Source: RYN-133 sp036497285 (GTDB taxonomy: Bacteria; Actinomycetota; Actinomycetes; Mycobacteriales; Jatrophihabitantaceae). Taken from it: 64,000 nt of DNA. Below, piece by piece: positions 19,030 to 27,385 of the stretch; the first letter of the stretch is position 1; each line of letters begins with the position of its first letter. A program made the position numbers and the translations under genes. The notes under the pieces are model-generated. The model searched no databases and was not told the origin of the DNA. It was given only the letters and a program-made list of their open reading frames with translations. The stretch covers positions 23,121 through 87,120 of the forward strand of contig DASXJR010000069.1 in assembly GCA_036497285.1 (NCBI GenBank). Direction: 5' to 3'.

Positions 19030-19965
19030 TCAAATTGATCGCCCGAAGCGGTTGGCGCCATCCTGAACCCATTTCACCGGCACGCGGAGTGCTGCGACGA
19101 GGATCGCCACTATCGCCCACGGATTGGCCGCGCGCTTGCGCAGCGCACGGACGGCGAGCTTGCATGCGTAGCGACGATTTCCGCCGGCGGCGTGGGCGAA
19201 TGCGAGTTTCGCGTAGAAATACGCGGCACCGTCCCGATCGTGTTCTACGTCAGGGTGGCGGGCGAGTACCTGTTCGTGCGCATCGGCGATTCGCTGCCAG
19301 CGCTCCGGTCGCCACAGTGGGGTGTCCCGGAAAACATGGATAAGTGGCTCCTGCACGACCCGGATCGGATGGTGCTTGCTGACCCGGAGCAGCCATTCCC
19401 AGTCCTCGACCCCGAGCAGCTCCTCGTCGTAAGGACCGGCGATGTCGAATGCCCGTCGGCGCATCATCAGATTCGACGAATGGAGGTCGGCGATACGGGC
19501 GCGCAAAAGCTCCGCGCGCGTGACCAGGGGACCAACCGCTTGTCGTTGCCAGACCTTCCCGTCGACCGTGTGCAATACGACGCCGGTGGCAACGACAAGC
19601 AACTCCAGATCTGCGCACAGAGCCGACACCTGGGCGTCGACCTTTCGGTCGATCCAGAAGTCGTCGTCGTCGAGCGATGCGATGAGCTCGCCGCGCGTGA
19701 CGGCCAGGCCTGCGTTGCGTGCCCCGGCCAGACCGGGCGTGCGGTTGTTCTGGATCGCACGCACCGGGCGGAGCGGATCGTCGGACTCAAGGGTTGAGTC
19801 ACGCGGCTCCTTATCGTGGACGATGATCGTTTCGATGGGACCTTGATAGGTCTGACTCACGACACTTGCAAGCGCGCGCCTCACCAGGTCAGGCCGGTTG
19901 TGTGTCGGGATCACCACGGACACCAGCGGTCTGTCCTCGGTCGTCTGCGACTGTGGCGCTGTCAC
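19030..19965 (-). CDS. Family 2 glycosyltransferase (1)
   Basis: A 311-residue inverting GT-A glycosyltransferase. It opens PLVSVVIPTHNRPDLVRRAL, has the nucleotide-binding LAGARNAGL, the metal-binding DDDD in IASLDDDDFW, and GVEDWEWLLRVSKH near the acceptor site. A basic amphipathic C terminus may touch the membrane. It would add one sugar to the lipid-linked repeat unit in the cytoplasm. GTG 19965 starts 12 bases after the stop of the upstream sulfotransferase, so the two are one operon. Confidence 0.9.
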   Translation of the reverse strand: MTAPQSQTTEDRPLVSVVIPTHNRPDLVRRALASVVSQTYQGPIETIIVHDKEPRDSTLESDDPLRPVRAIQNNRTPGLAGARNAGLAVTRGELIASLDDDDFWIDRKVDAQVSALCADLELLVVATGVVLHTVDGKVWQRQAVGPLVTRAELLRARIADLHSSNLMMRRRAFDIAGPYDEELLGVEDWEWLLRVSKHHPIRVVQEPLIHVFRDTPLWRPERWQRIADAHEQVLARHPDVEHDRDGAAYFYAKLAFAHAAGGNRRYACKLAVRALRKRAANPWAIVAILVAALRVPVKWVQDGANRFGRSI

Positions 19966-19977
19966 GTTCAGCCGCGC

Positions 19978-20886
19978 TCAGTCGTGCAGCCGCAACCGCG
20001 CGGCGTCCAGTCGCACGCGCACATCATGCGTCACCCGTTCAATCGCAAGTAGTTCGTCCGAGCTCAACCTTTCGCGCCAGGCGCTGGCCACCTCGCTCGG
20101 CGCCCGGTCGAAGTCATGGAGTGCTCGCTCGGGCCGGATGTCCGCGGCGTTCGGCTGCTGTGTCTCGCGAACCATCTCCGCTCGTGCTTGTTCGTTCCAG
20201 CGCAGACCGAGGCGGCCGAACAATTGACGTGCCGCGGAATCGCCGCCACCGGACAGCTCTTCGTGGGATACAACCAGCAAGCTGTCGGTCTCCGCAGCGT
20301 GATCCATCGCGATCTCATACAGCGCGGACCAGAAGTAGGCGATGGTCTCGGCCGGTCCGCGTTCGCCCGCATCGGACAACGCTACGCGGCCGTTACCGCC
20401 GTGCTCACGGCGATGCGTCTCTTGGACCGGTCGCACCTCGTGCACGCTGGGGCGCCATCCCATTCGTCTGTAGCTCACCAACGCCGCGGCGGGGTGCCGG
20501 TACAACAAGACAACCTGGGCACCAGTCGTGCGCGCGATTGTCGGAATCGACAGCATCGCGAAAGGATCTTTGACGACCAAACGCGTCCAAGGAGCCGGCG
20601 CAGCCCATTGCCGACGACCGTAGCGACCGAACACCCACGGAGTGAGCCCGCGGTAGGCCAGCCGCAGCGCACGCTCCTGCCGACGGTTGAGATCGGTCAG
20701 TTCGGCCCATCCGCGCAGGGTGCCGGCCAGCGCGTACTGGCGATGATGCGGATTCATCGGCTCGCGACCGGTCATTGCGGCGCCTGGTGCGCTCGCCAAC
20801 AGGCGGGCCAGCCACGTCGTGCCGGATCTTGGCATACCGGTGACCAAGATCGGACACGTTCCGGACAGCCTTGGCATTGCCCGCAT
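19978..20886 (-). CDS. PAPS-dependent sulfotransferase (2)
   Basis: A 302-residue sulfotransferase. PAPS contacts are VTGMPRSGTTWLARLL near the N terminus and LYRHPAAALVSYRRM near the middle, followed by SHEELSGG. It is of the broad sulfotransferase family 3 type and is divergent from the two other sulfotransferases in this locus, so it should sulfate a different position or acceptor. ATG 20886 follows GGGGGGA; a second ATG lies nine bases on. It is co-directional with the GT2 gene, 12 bases apart, which suggests that the sugar added by that enzyme is the one sulfated. Confidence 0.87.
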   Translation of the reverse strand: MRAMPRLSGTCPILVTGMPRSGTTWLARLLASAPGAAMTGREPMNPHHRQYALAGTLRGWAELTDLNRRQERALRLAYRGLTPWVFGRYGRRQWAAPAPWTRLVVKDPFAMLSIPTIARTTGAQVVLLYRHPAAALVSYRRMGWRPSVHEVRPVQETHRREHGGNGRVALSDAGERGPAETIAYFWSALYEIAMDHAAETDSLLVVSHEELSGGGDSAARQLFGRLGLRWNEQARAEMVRETQQPNAADIRPERALHDFDRAPSEVASAWRERLSSDELLAIERVTHDVRVRLDAARLRLHD

Positions 20887-20991
20887 GGTCCCCCCGAACG
20901 CCCCGGTTCTCGATCTACCGACCTGGCCTGGACCAGATCGTAAAACCGTGCCGCTTGCCGCGACAGCAGCAGCGGTGTGCAGCGGCAAAAC

Positions 20992-22299
20992 CTAATAGGG
21001 CAGGAAGCAGATACCGCCGTGATTGGTCTGATGGCCGCACATCTGTGCCTTGCCCTGCTTGAAGGTGTCGCTGGCCACCCACAGCCCCGCAGGGGTGAGC
21101 ACGAGGTCGTCGGCTCCGTGACCCAGAGCTCGGGTGGGGTTCCAGGAGTTTGCCGAGCCGCCCACCGGGTCGAGATCGGCCAGCCCGGGGCGCGACAGGG
21201 CTCCCGGGCCGGCGGAGTCACATCCGTTGGGGTTGTTGGCCCACCGTTCGTGACCGCCGACGTAGACATTCTGGCTGTCGGCGACGACGCCGTAATACGA
21301 GTCGCACCCGGTGTAGTTGATCCACAACGGGTTCTGTGCAGTACTTGCCGCTGAGAACGCGAAGGCCGCGTCACACAATCCGGCCCGCGGTTGGCTGGTG
21401 CTCGATCCTGGCCCGGACAACGGGTGATAACCGGTGCTCACCCCGTAGATCGTCTGGTCGTCCGGCGACCACGCGGCGGATCTCGTGTAATACGTCTCGC
21501 TGAGGACGCACGACTGCGCAAGACCCGAAGCGTTCCATCCGTCCAGGGTCACGGTCGTCGCTCCGAGGTCGAATACCGCCACCTGTTGCCGTGCATGCCC
21601 GCCGATCGACGTGAAGACACCTTCCACGAGAAGTTTGTTGCCGGAATGACTCAGTTGCGAGTTGTCGATTTTCTTTGAGGTGCGCGGATAGCGGCCACTT
21701 ATTGCGAGATTCGCATACGGGGTGACCGTGCCCGTGCTGGGATCGAGACTGGCGAATTCGGTGCGTGCCGCGCCGTTGATGTTTCCGAACGCACCGCCCA
21801 CGAGGATCTGTCCGTGTGTGTAATCCACGGTATAGACCGCTGCGCCCGAATTATGGCGAAAGCTGCTCTTAACCGCGCCGGTGGTTGTATCTACCGCGGC
21901 AATGTTCGTCGCGGAAGTCCCGTGGACGCTCGTGAAGCTCCCGCCGAGGTAGGCCGTGCGACAGTCCGGCGACAACGCGATGTCATTGACCGGGCCGTTC
22001 ACGGCTGGGTTCCAAGCGGTGACTGCGCCGGTCGTCTGCGAGAAGCTGAACGCATTCCCGCGCGTGTATGTGTGCGATCCCTGCCCGACCGCGCTGATTG
22101 TGCCGACTGCATACATCAGGTCGCCGCACGGTACGAGCCGGCGAACGTTCTGCATCGGGGTGCTGCTGAGCAACCACGGGGTGTTTCGTGACGGCACCTC
22201 GCCGACCGTCCCAGTCGCTGCGTTCGCCGGCACGCTCGTTCCTACGAGCGCTGCGACTATGACGGCGCCCACCCCGAAAGTGATCCATTTCCGGTTCAT
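20992..22299 (-). CDS. Secreted delta-60-type beta-propeller protein
   Basis: A 435-residue exported protein formed almost only of the propeller seen at the N terminus of the giant proteins at 3073 and 30545. ATG 22299 starts a signal peptide (MNRKWITFGVGAVIVAAL) with a probable cut after PANA. Repeats include AYLGGSFTSVHG, AAVDTTTGAV, ILVGGAFGNING and EFASLDPSTG. The C-terminal half shares VYVGGHERWANNPNG and PGALSRPGLADLDP with the first giant protein (IGGHNRWNNNP, PGAVPRPGLAALDP), which shows descent from a common domain. There are paired Cys residues that may form disulfides. No anchor is visible. It is divergently arranged with the GH26-like gene at 22858. Confidence 0.83.
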   Translation of the reverse strand: MNRKWITFGVGAVIVAALVGTSVPANAATGTVGEVPSRNTPWLLSSTPMQNVRRLVPCGDLMYAVGTISAVGQGSHTYTRGNAFSFSQTTGAVTAWNPAVNGPVNDIALSPDCRTAYLGGSFTSVHGTSATNIAAVDTTTGAVKSSFRHNSGAAVYTVDYTHGQILVGGAFGNINGAARTEFASLDPSTGTVTPYANLAISGRYPRTSKKIDNSQLSHSGNKLLVEGVFTSIGGHARQQVAVFDLGATTVTLDGWNASGLAQSCVLSETYYTRSAAWSPDDQTIYGVSTGYHPLSGPGSSTSQPRAGLCDAAFAFSAASTAQNPLWINYTGCDSYYGVVADSQNVYVGGHERWANNPNGCDSAGPGALSRPGLADLDPVGGSANSWNPTRALGHGADDLVLTPAGLWVASDTFKQGKAQMCGHQTNHGGICFLPY

Positions 22300-22602
22300 T
22301 CCTTGGCCCCCCTCGCGCGGCCAACCGGTAATGCCCCGCACCGTCCCGCGCACAGGTGCGAAAAAAGTGTAAGCGAATGAGCCTGGGGACAGGCCGAGAT
22401 CACTAAATTCTCATCTTATGGCGATCTTGGTGCGGGTCGTCGGCATTGCTAGGCCTGAACCTGAGCAGGCATGGCGGCGACCCGCAGCGGCCCGGGCGGC
22501 GCCTGCCGAACGGGCGATTTGCCCCCCGGTGGTTAGAAGTGGGGTTCGCCGTGGAATCATCTCGCGTCGTCAGCAAACGGTTTCGATCCAGTGTTAGATA
22601 TT

Positions 22603-22664
22603 CGTTTTATTGATCTTTTATAGATCGTTTTATTGATCTTTTGTGAATTGCTTCATTGATCTCT
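22603..22664. repeat. Three 23-bp-phased ATTGATC repeats in a divergent promoter region
   Basis: The 558-base gap between the propeller gene (start 22299, minus) and the hydrolase gene (start 22858, plus) holds ATTGATC at 22609, 22632 and 22655, exactly 23 bases apart. Copies one and two share CGTTTTATTGATCTTTT; copy three is CTTCATTGATCTCT. The tract is very AT-rich for this genome. Regular two-turn spacing suggests a DNA-binding protein array controlling one or both genes. The rest of the gap shows no gene. Confidence 0.6.
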
Positions 22665-22857
22665 GCTCGGAGGTGGTGTGCGTACAGTAGCGACTATTCA
22701 GACAAATTCGAACAATACAAAAATGTAAAAACAGCGTGAGCCGGCGCGAGGTTTCGGGTATTCTTCCCACCGCGGGGGAGCAGTACACCGTCTGTTCTCG
22801 ACCGGCCACGCGGGTTACCGCTCTGACTCGGTCAGACCACATGGAGGCCCCCCGGAA

Positions 22858-24666
22858 ATGCCCCCCACCCATGAGAACAAGCACGCGCTGCACCCCCGGC
22901 ACGCGCGTGCCGCCGGAGCGCACCGCCGCTCGCCAGACCCCCACTCCACGGCCACGCACCCCACCCGCCGATCTGCGCGTCGGCCGCGAACTGCGACGCG
23001 AATCAAGACAATTGGCAGCGCAGTGGCCGTTCTGGCCGCGGCATCGATTGCCGGGCTTGCGGTGAACACTCCGCTGAGCGCTGACGCGTCCAGCTCGTCC
23101 ACGATCTCGCTGTCGCCGGTCGCGGACACCTATGTCACCTCGGGCGCGCCGAGCAGCGTTCGTGGTTCGGACATTCGGATCCAGGCTTCGCACCAGCCCG
23201 GCCACGTCAAGATCGCGTTCCTGCGATTCGCCGTTCCCAACCTCTCCGGCAGGGTCCTCAGCGCCGATCTGGTCCTTACCCGCGATACCCACCATCTCGA
23301 CAGCGTCGTGTATGCGAACGAAGTATCGAACTCGGCGTGGACAGAACGTGTCACGAACTACCGCTCGGCGCCTGCGATCGGTGCCGTGCTCGATCACCAG
23401 GCCACGGATCCGACGACCCGATCGGTCGATCTGGACGTGACCCGCGCCGTCGAGAGCAACTCGAAGCTCAATGTCGCGATCACGTCGCGATCGGCCGGGT
23501 TCGCGTCGTTCCGTTCCCGTGAATGGGGCGCGGGCGGACCTCGGCTCCAACTGGTCGTGGGCGCACCCGAAACCAGTCCGCACACACGGCCGCCGTCCTC
23601 GAGTGCGAGCTCCTCCACACCGGCGCAGACCTCTGCCGCGCCGTCAAGCACGGCAGCGACCTCGTCGGTGCCGGCGACGTCGGCTTCCGCCACCACGTCT
23701 GCCGCGCCGTCAAGTACGGCGCCGACGTCGGCCTCGTCGTCAGCCTCGTCGTCGGCCTCGTCGTCAGCCTCGTCGTCAGCACCTGGCTCGACCGGGCCCA
23801 GCAGCTCGCAAGCCTCGCCGGGCAACTGTGTCAATGATCCGAAGGGCATGCCCGCGAACCGCGCATACGTCGGCGCCACGGCGGGGGGGACCCAAAGTGT
23901 CGCGGGCCTCGAATCGCAGACACGGATGCCGCTGGCCCTGCACCGCTCGTATTACAACGCCGACCAGGTCGCCAAGGCGATCTCGGCCGTGACGTCCGAT
24001 CTGGCGACCGGACGGCTCCCCTGGATCAGCTTCAAGCTCCCGTACTCCTGGGCCGACATGGCAGCGGGGCGGGGAGACGCGTGGGCGATCGATCTCGTTC
24101 AGCGGCTTGCGCGGGTCAACGGCCCGGTGTGGCTGGCCTTCCATCACGAGCCGGAGGGCGACGGCAACATGCCCGACTGGACGGCGATGCAGCGTCACCT
24201 GGCACCTATCGTTCACAAGTACTCGTCGAACGTGGCCTTCACAACGATCCTGATTGCCTGGGATTCGTTCTACGGGCCCTCCCAGTACCGGTTGAGTCAG
24301 GTGTGGCCGGGAGACGGTCTGGTGGACATCGCCGGATTCGACATGTACAACGACTTCGGCACGAATCGGAACGGTTCGACTCACCCGATGCTCGACCCGA
24401 TGAAGTACTTCGGCCCGATCAGCACCTGGGCCCGCGCACACAACGTGCACTGGGGCGTCGCCGAGACGGGCTATACCAGCCAGGCGGCCGCGCAGGACCC
24501 GCAATGGCTGTCGACCGAGTACAGCGACCTCGTGTCGCAAGGCGGGCTTGCGCTCACCTACTTCGATTCGTCACTCAACTCGATCGCGGACTGGACCCTC
24601 GACGTCCCGACCAAGATCAACGACTTCACAAAGCTGCTACAGGCGTCGCCGCGAGTTTGTCGGTGA
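22858..24666 (+). CDS. Secreted modular GH26-like hydrolase with DNRLRE-type domain
   Basis: A 602-residue exported enzyme. ATG 22858 follows GGAGG by eight bases. A long basic N-terminal region precedes the export helix (about residues 50-70). Residues about 84-238 form a DNRLRE/CBM96-like beta-sandwich (SPVADTYV, FLRFAVPNLSGRVLSADLVL). Residues 239-325 are a Ser/Thr/Ala/Pro linker with four 12-bp repeats (23731-23778). Residues 326-602 are GH26-like: AFHHEPEGD gives the likely acid/base Glu431, WPGDGLVDIAGFDMYN follows, and GVAETG gives the likely nucleophile Glu536. It shares this fold with the gene at 13218. It probably acts outside the cell on the locus polymer or a host/plant glycan. 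A strong hairpin follows the stop. Confidence 0.83.
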   Translation: MPPTHENKHALHPRHARAAGAHRRSPDPHSTATHPTRRSARRPRTATRIKTIGSAVAVLAAASIAGLAVNTPLSADASSSSTISLSPVADTYVTSGAPSSVRGSDIRIQASHQPGHVKIAFLRFAVPNLSGRVLSADLVLTRDTHHLDSVVYANEVSNSAWTERVTNYRSAPAIGAVLDHQATDPTTRSVDLDVTRAVESNSKLNVAITSRSAGFASFRSREWGAGGPRLQLVVGAPETSPHTRPPSSSASSSTPAQTSAAPSSTAATSSVPATSASATTSAAPSSTAPTSASSSASSSASSSASSSAPGSTGPSSSQASPGNCVNDPKGMPANRAYVGATAGGTQSVAGLESQTRMPLALHRSYYNADQVAKAISAVTSDLATGRLPWISFKLPYSWADMAAGRGDAWAIDLVQRLARVNGPVWLAFHHEPEGDGNMPDWTAMQRHLAPIVHKYSSNVAFTTILIAWDSFYGPSQYRLSQVWPGDGLVDIAGFDMYNDFGTNRNGSTHPMLDPMKYFGPISTWARAHNVHWGVAETGYTSQAAAQDPQWLSTEYSDLVSQGGLALTYFDSSLNSIADWTLDVPTKINDFTKLLQASPRVCR

Positions 24667-24682
24667 CGTTGATGTGACGTCG

Positions 24683-24718
24683 GCGTGCGGCACCGGGCCA
24701 TCGTCCGGTGCCGCACGC
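24683..24718 (+). terminator. 14-bp perfect hairpin after the GH26-like gene
   Basis: GCGTGCGGCACCGG and CCGGTGCCGCACGC form an uninterrupted 14-bp stem around the 8-base loop GCCATCGT, starting 17 bases after the stop codon. No long T-run follows, as is common in actinobacteria. It is the likely end of the left-arm transcript. Confidence 0.7.
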
Positions 24719-25595
24719 TGTTCCCGTCCAGGCCGACTGGCGTGCGCACGGCGAGGCGCACGTGCGTGCTCTCACCGCCGCGGCGCTGGGCCGGGCACGT
24801 GTCGCCCCCGGCAGCAGCGCGCTCCCGCCGTCGCATGCTCGCCGAGCGCCCCATACCGATGAGTGAGGCGCCGCGAGTGGCTCCGGAATCCCTGGGTTCT
24901 GGTCGCGTCGAACAAGCCGGCGAAGGGCTGCTGGCTCGGCTCCCACTGGCAACCGGGCGACCAATCGCTGACGATACCTGGCGCTTCGAGCAGAAGTCGG
25001 GCGGCACCGTCGCCTCCTGACGGGTCGGCCGCCGGCCCGATTGCGAAACGTTATCCACGGTTTCGCCGCGTCGACTTGCGCCTAATCCCTTCCTGCGAAA
25101 CTATTGTTAAGTAGCAGTTCGGTCGAGGTCCGCCGCGGGGGTCGGACCTCGGCATGACGACCGCGCGAGCACCGACGGGCGCCGACGAACGGCCACCGGA
25201 AATGCGACGCGACATTCTTCGTCGACGTCTTCTTTTGGCTGCCCGAAATGCCTTCGGCGCGGTCTCCCGTGCGCAGTAAACAATGTCAGGCGGAGCGTAC
25301 TGGAAGTCCTGTTTCTCATTTTCGCGATTCGATTGTCTCCGATCGGTCGGTCGTGCGGAACGGACATATTAAAGGGCTACGTCAAGATCATCGGATCGAG
25401 TCGATCGTAGTAGCGGAGCGCCCAAAACAAGGCCCTGGAAGCGCTTTGCGAGATCATTCGGAGAAGCAACCTCCGCTACGGTGGCATTACGTCACCTTTT
25501 GTGCGTTCTTTCGTTGGACTAATCACATCGACCTGTGGTGAGGCCAGGTGTGAAAACGTGGCGAACTTTGAGGTCGCACACTATTTGAACTTGAG
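24719..25595. other. Non-coding spacer between the two arms of the locus
   Basis: About 900 bases without a recognisable gene. A 53-codon frame from ATG 24859 to TGA 25020 (starting MSEAPRVAPESLGSG) has ordinary composition but no family likeness and an overlapping alternative frame, so I do not call it. The second half is AT-richer and leads into the sugar transferase B promoter. It may be the scar of a rearrangement joining the two arms. Confidence 0.4.
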
Positions 25596-25680
25596 TTGCG
25601 GTAACGGTTCCGCGGGCTAACATGCGCGGGACTTCCGGCGATTCGGCTGTATTGGGGAATGCAGTTTTCGCGCCGGAAGT
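25596..25680 (+). promoter_or_regulatory. Candidate promoter and 5' hairpin leader of sugar transferase B
   Basis: TTGCGG (25596-25601) and TAACAT (25618-25623) are spaced 16 bases and would start transcription near 25630. ACTTCCGGCG (25631-25640) and CGCCGGAAGT (25671-25680) are a perfect 10-bp inverted repeat, so the message would begin with a stem enclosing 30 bases. The ribosome site GGGGGAG before ATG 25702 lies just outside the stem. Box assignment is by eye. Confidence 0.4.
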
Positions 25681-25701
25681 GGACATCGAGGGTGGGGGAG
25701 C

Positions 25702-27282
25702 ATGAGCGGGGGCCGGCTCGCCACCACGCCTAAGCGTGGTCGGCGCGGGGGACGTGCGGTGCACACCGTCGCGCCTCCTGCTGCCCGCGCGCACACTGCC
25801 GAGGACGCGGTTGAGGCACCGCCGAAGATCCAGGCGAGCCCGCCGGAACAAGCAACGCCGCCCGGGAGCCACTGGCGCGGGCGTTACCAACTCGCCGCAG
25901 TGGCCGTGGATCTCGCCGCGGCCACCGTCTCGGTGGCCGCAGCGTTCTTCGTTCGCTTCGGCGGCGACATGACCGGAATCCGGCTCGCGCACGTGATCGC
26001 GTTCATCGTTCTGCCGCTTGCGTGGCCGGCCGGACTCGCTCTGAACCGGGCCTACGAGGCGCGCTACCTCGGTGGCGGGGCCGTCGAGTTCGAACGGCTG
26101 GGCAAGGCCTTCCTGCAGCTGACGGCCGTCACCGCCTTCGCCGCGTACGCCACGCACGCGGACCCGTCCCGAGGATTCATCCTGCTTGCGCTGCCGGCGA
26201 CGTTGTTGCTCAGCGCGGCCGGGCGTTACGCGCTGCGCAGCGTGGTCCACCGCGCCCGGCGTACCGGTCGGGCGAGCACGTCGGTACTCGCGGTCGGCGG
26301 CATGACCGAGATCATCGCGTTCAGCGACAACCTGGTGCGCAACGAGCACGCCGGCCTGCACGTGGCTGCCGCGTGCTTGTCCTCGCACCATCGAGTTTCC
26401 ACCGACGAACAAGAACCGCTCGCCCGGCGCGGCATCGCCCTTGTGGGCGACATCGACACCATCGGCGAAGCGGTGTTCGAAACCGGCATCACCACCGTGG
26501 CGGTCATCGCGAACCACATCAGCGGCGAGGAACTGCGCTGGATCTCGTGGCAGCTCGAAGGCACTGACACCGATCTCGTGCTGCTGCCCGCTCTCACCGA
26601 GGTCGCGGGCCGGCGGCTGAGTATCACCCAGGTCGGTGCTTTGCCCCTGTTGTACATGGCGGAGCCGGAGTTGAAAGGCGTGCGCCGTGCGTTGAAGGGT
26701 TGCTTCGACCGCACGGCCGCGTTGCTGGGCCTTGTCGCGTTCCTGCCGTTGTTGCTCGTCGTCGCACTCTGCATCCGGTTCACCAGCAAGGGCCCGGCGC
26801 TGTTCCTGCAGACCCGCGTCGGCAAGAACGGCAAGACCTTCCGGATGGTCAAGTTCCGCTCGATGGTGTTCGGGGCCGAGGAGCACATCGAGCGCCTGCA
26901 TGCGGCCAACGAGTTCGACGGCGGCACGCTGTTCAAGCTGCGCTGCGATCCACGCGTCACGAAGGTCGGCCGATTCCTGCGCCGGTTCTCGATCGACGAA
27001 CTGCCGCAGCTGCTCAACGTGCTCGCCGGCTCGATGTCTTTGGTCGGGCCGCGTCCGCCGCTGCCGCAAGAGGTTGCGACCTACGGCGGCGACGTGCGGC
27101 GCCGACTGCTCGTCAAGCCCGGCATGACCGGGCTGTGGCAGATCAGCGGGCGTAGCGACCTGACCTGGGAGGAGTCGGTGCGCATCGACCTGCGCTACGT
27201 GGAGAACTGGTCGCTGACTTTGGACGCGTTCGTCCTCGCCAAGACGGTGCGGGCCGTCCTGCGCGCGGACGGCGCGTACTGA
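25702..27282 (+). CDS. Polyprenyl-phosphate sugar-1-phosphate transferase (sugar transferase B)
   Basis: A 526-residue priming enzyme and paralogue of the one at 1372. The N-terminal 50 residues are basic and disordered. Several membrane helices, a Rossmann-like region and a final membrane helix follow, then the catalytic domain from about residue 330: KGCFDRT, TRVGKNGKTFRMVKFRSM, CDPRVTKVGRFLRRFS, IDELPQLLNVLAGSMSLVG and GLWQISGRSDLTWEES. The whole enzyme aligns without large gaps to paralogue A, and both end in the same -GAY tripeptide. ATG 25702 follows GGGGGAG. It heads the right-arm gene run and would set the first sugar of its repeat unit. Confidence 0.94.
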   Translation: MSGGRLATTPKRGRRGGRAVHTVAPPAARAHTAEDAVEAPPKIQASPPEQATPPGSHWRGRYQLAAVAVDLAAATVSVAAAFFVRFGGDMTGIRLAHVIAFIVLPLAWPAGLALNRAYEARYLGGGAVEFERLGKAFLQLTAVTAFAAYATHADPSRGFILLALPATLLLSAAGRYALRSVVHRARRTGRASTSVLAVGGMTEIIAFSDNLVRNEHAGLHVAAACLSSHHRVSTDEQEPLARRGIALVGDIDTIGEAVFETGITTVAVIANHISGEELRWISWQLEGTDTDLVLLPALTEVAGRRLSITQVGALPLLYMAEPELKGVRRALKGCFDRTAALLGLVAFLPLLLVVALCIRFTSKGPALFLQTRVGKNGKTFRMVKFRSMVFGAEEHIERLHAANEFDGGTLFKLRCDPRVTKVGRFLRRFSIDELPQLLNVLAGSMSLVGPRPPLPQEVATYGGDVRRRLLVKPGMTGLWQISGRSDLTWEESVRIDLRYVENWSLTLDAFVLAKTVRAVLRADGAY

Positions 27283-27332
27283 GCCGCGGAGGGAAGCGAG
27301 GGACACACGAAGAACGCGAACAAGAACGACTG

Positions 27333-27364
27333 AACAAAAAACGAGGTGGGAAACGGTTCCCACC
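27333..27364 (-). terminator. Hairpin with T-run reading on the minus strand
   Basis: GGTGGGAA (27345-27352) pairs with TTCCCACC (27357-27364). On the minus strand the stem is followed by CTCGTTTTTTGTT, the form of an intrinsic terminator, yet the flanking genes are on the plus strand. On the plus strand it is a hairpin 22 bases before the glycosyltransferase start. Confidence 0.45.
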
Positions 27365-27385
27365 CCACGCGCCGAGTTTGGGGGA

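Noticed and set aside
22630..23583. 317-codon minus-strand frame
   Set aside because: It lies antisense to the signal peptide and DNRLRE-type domain of the hydrolase and has no recognisable domain.
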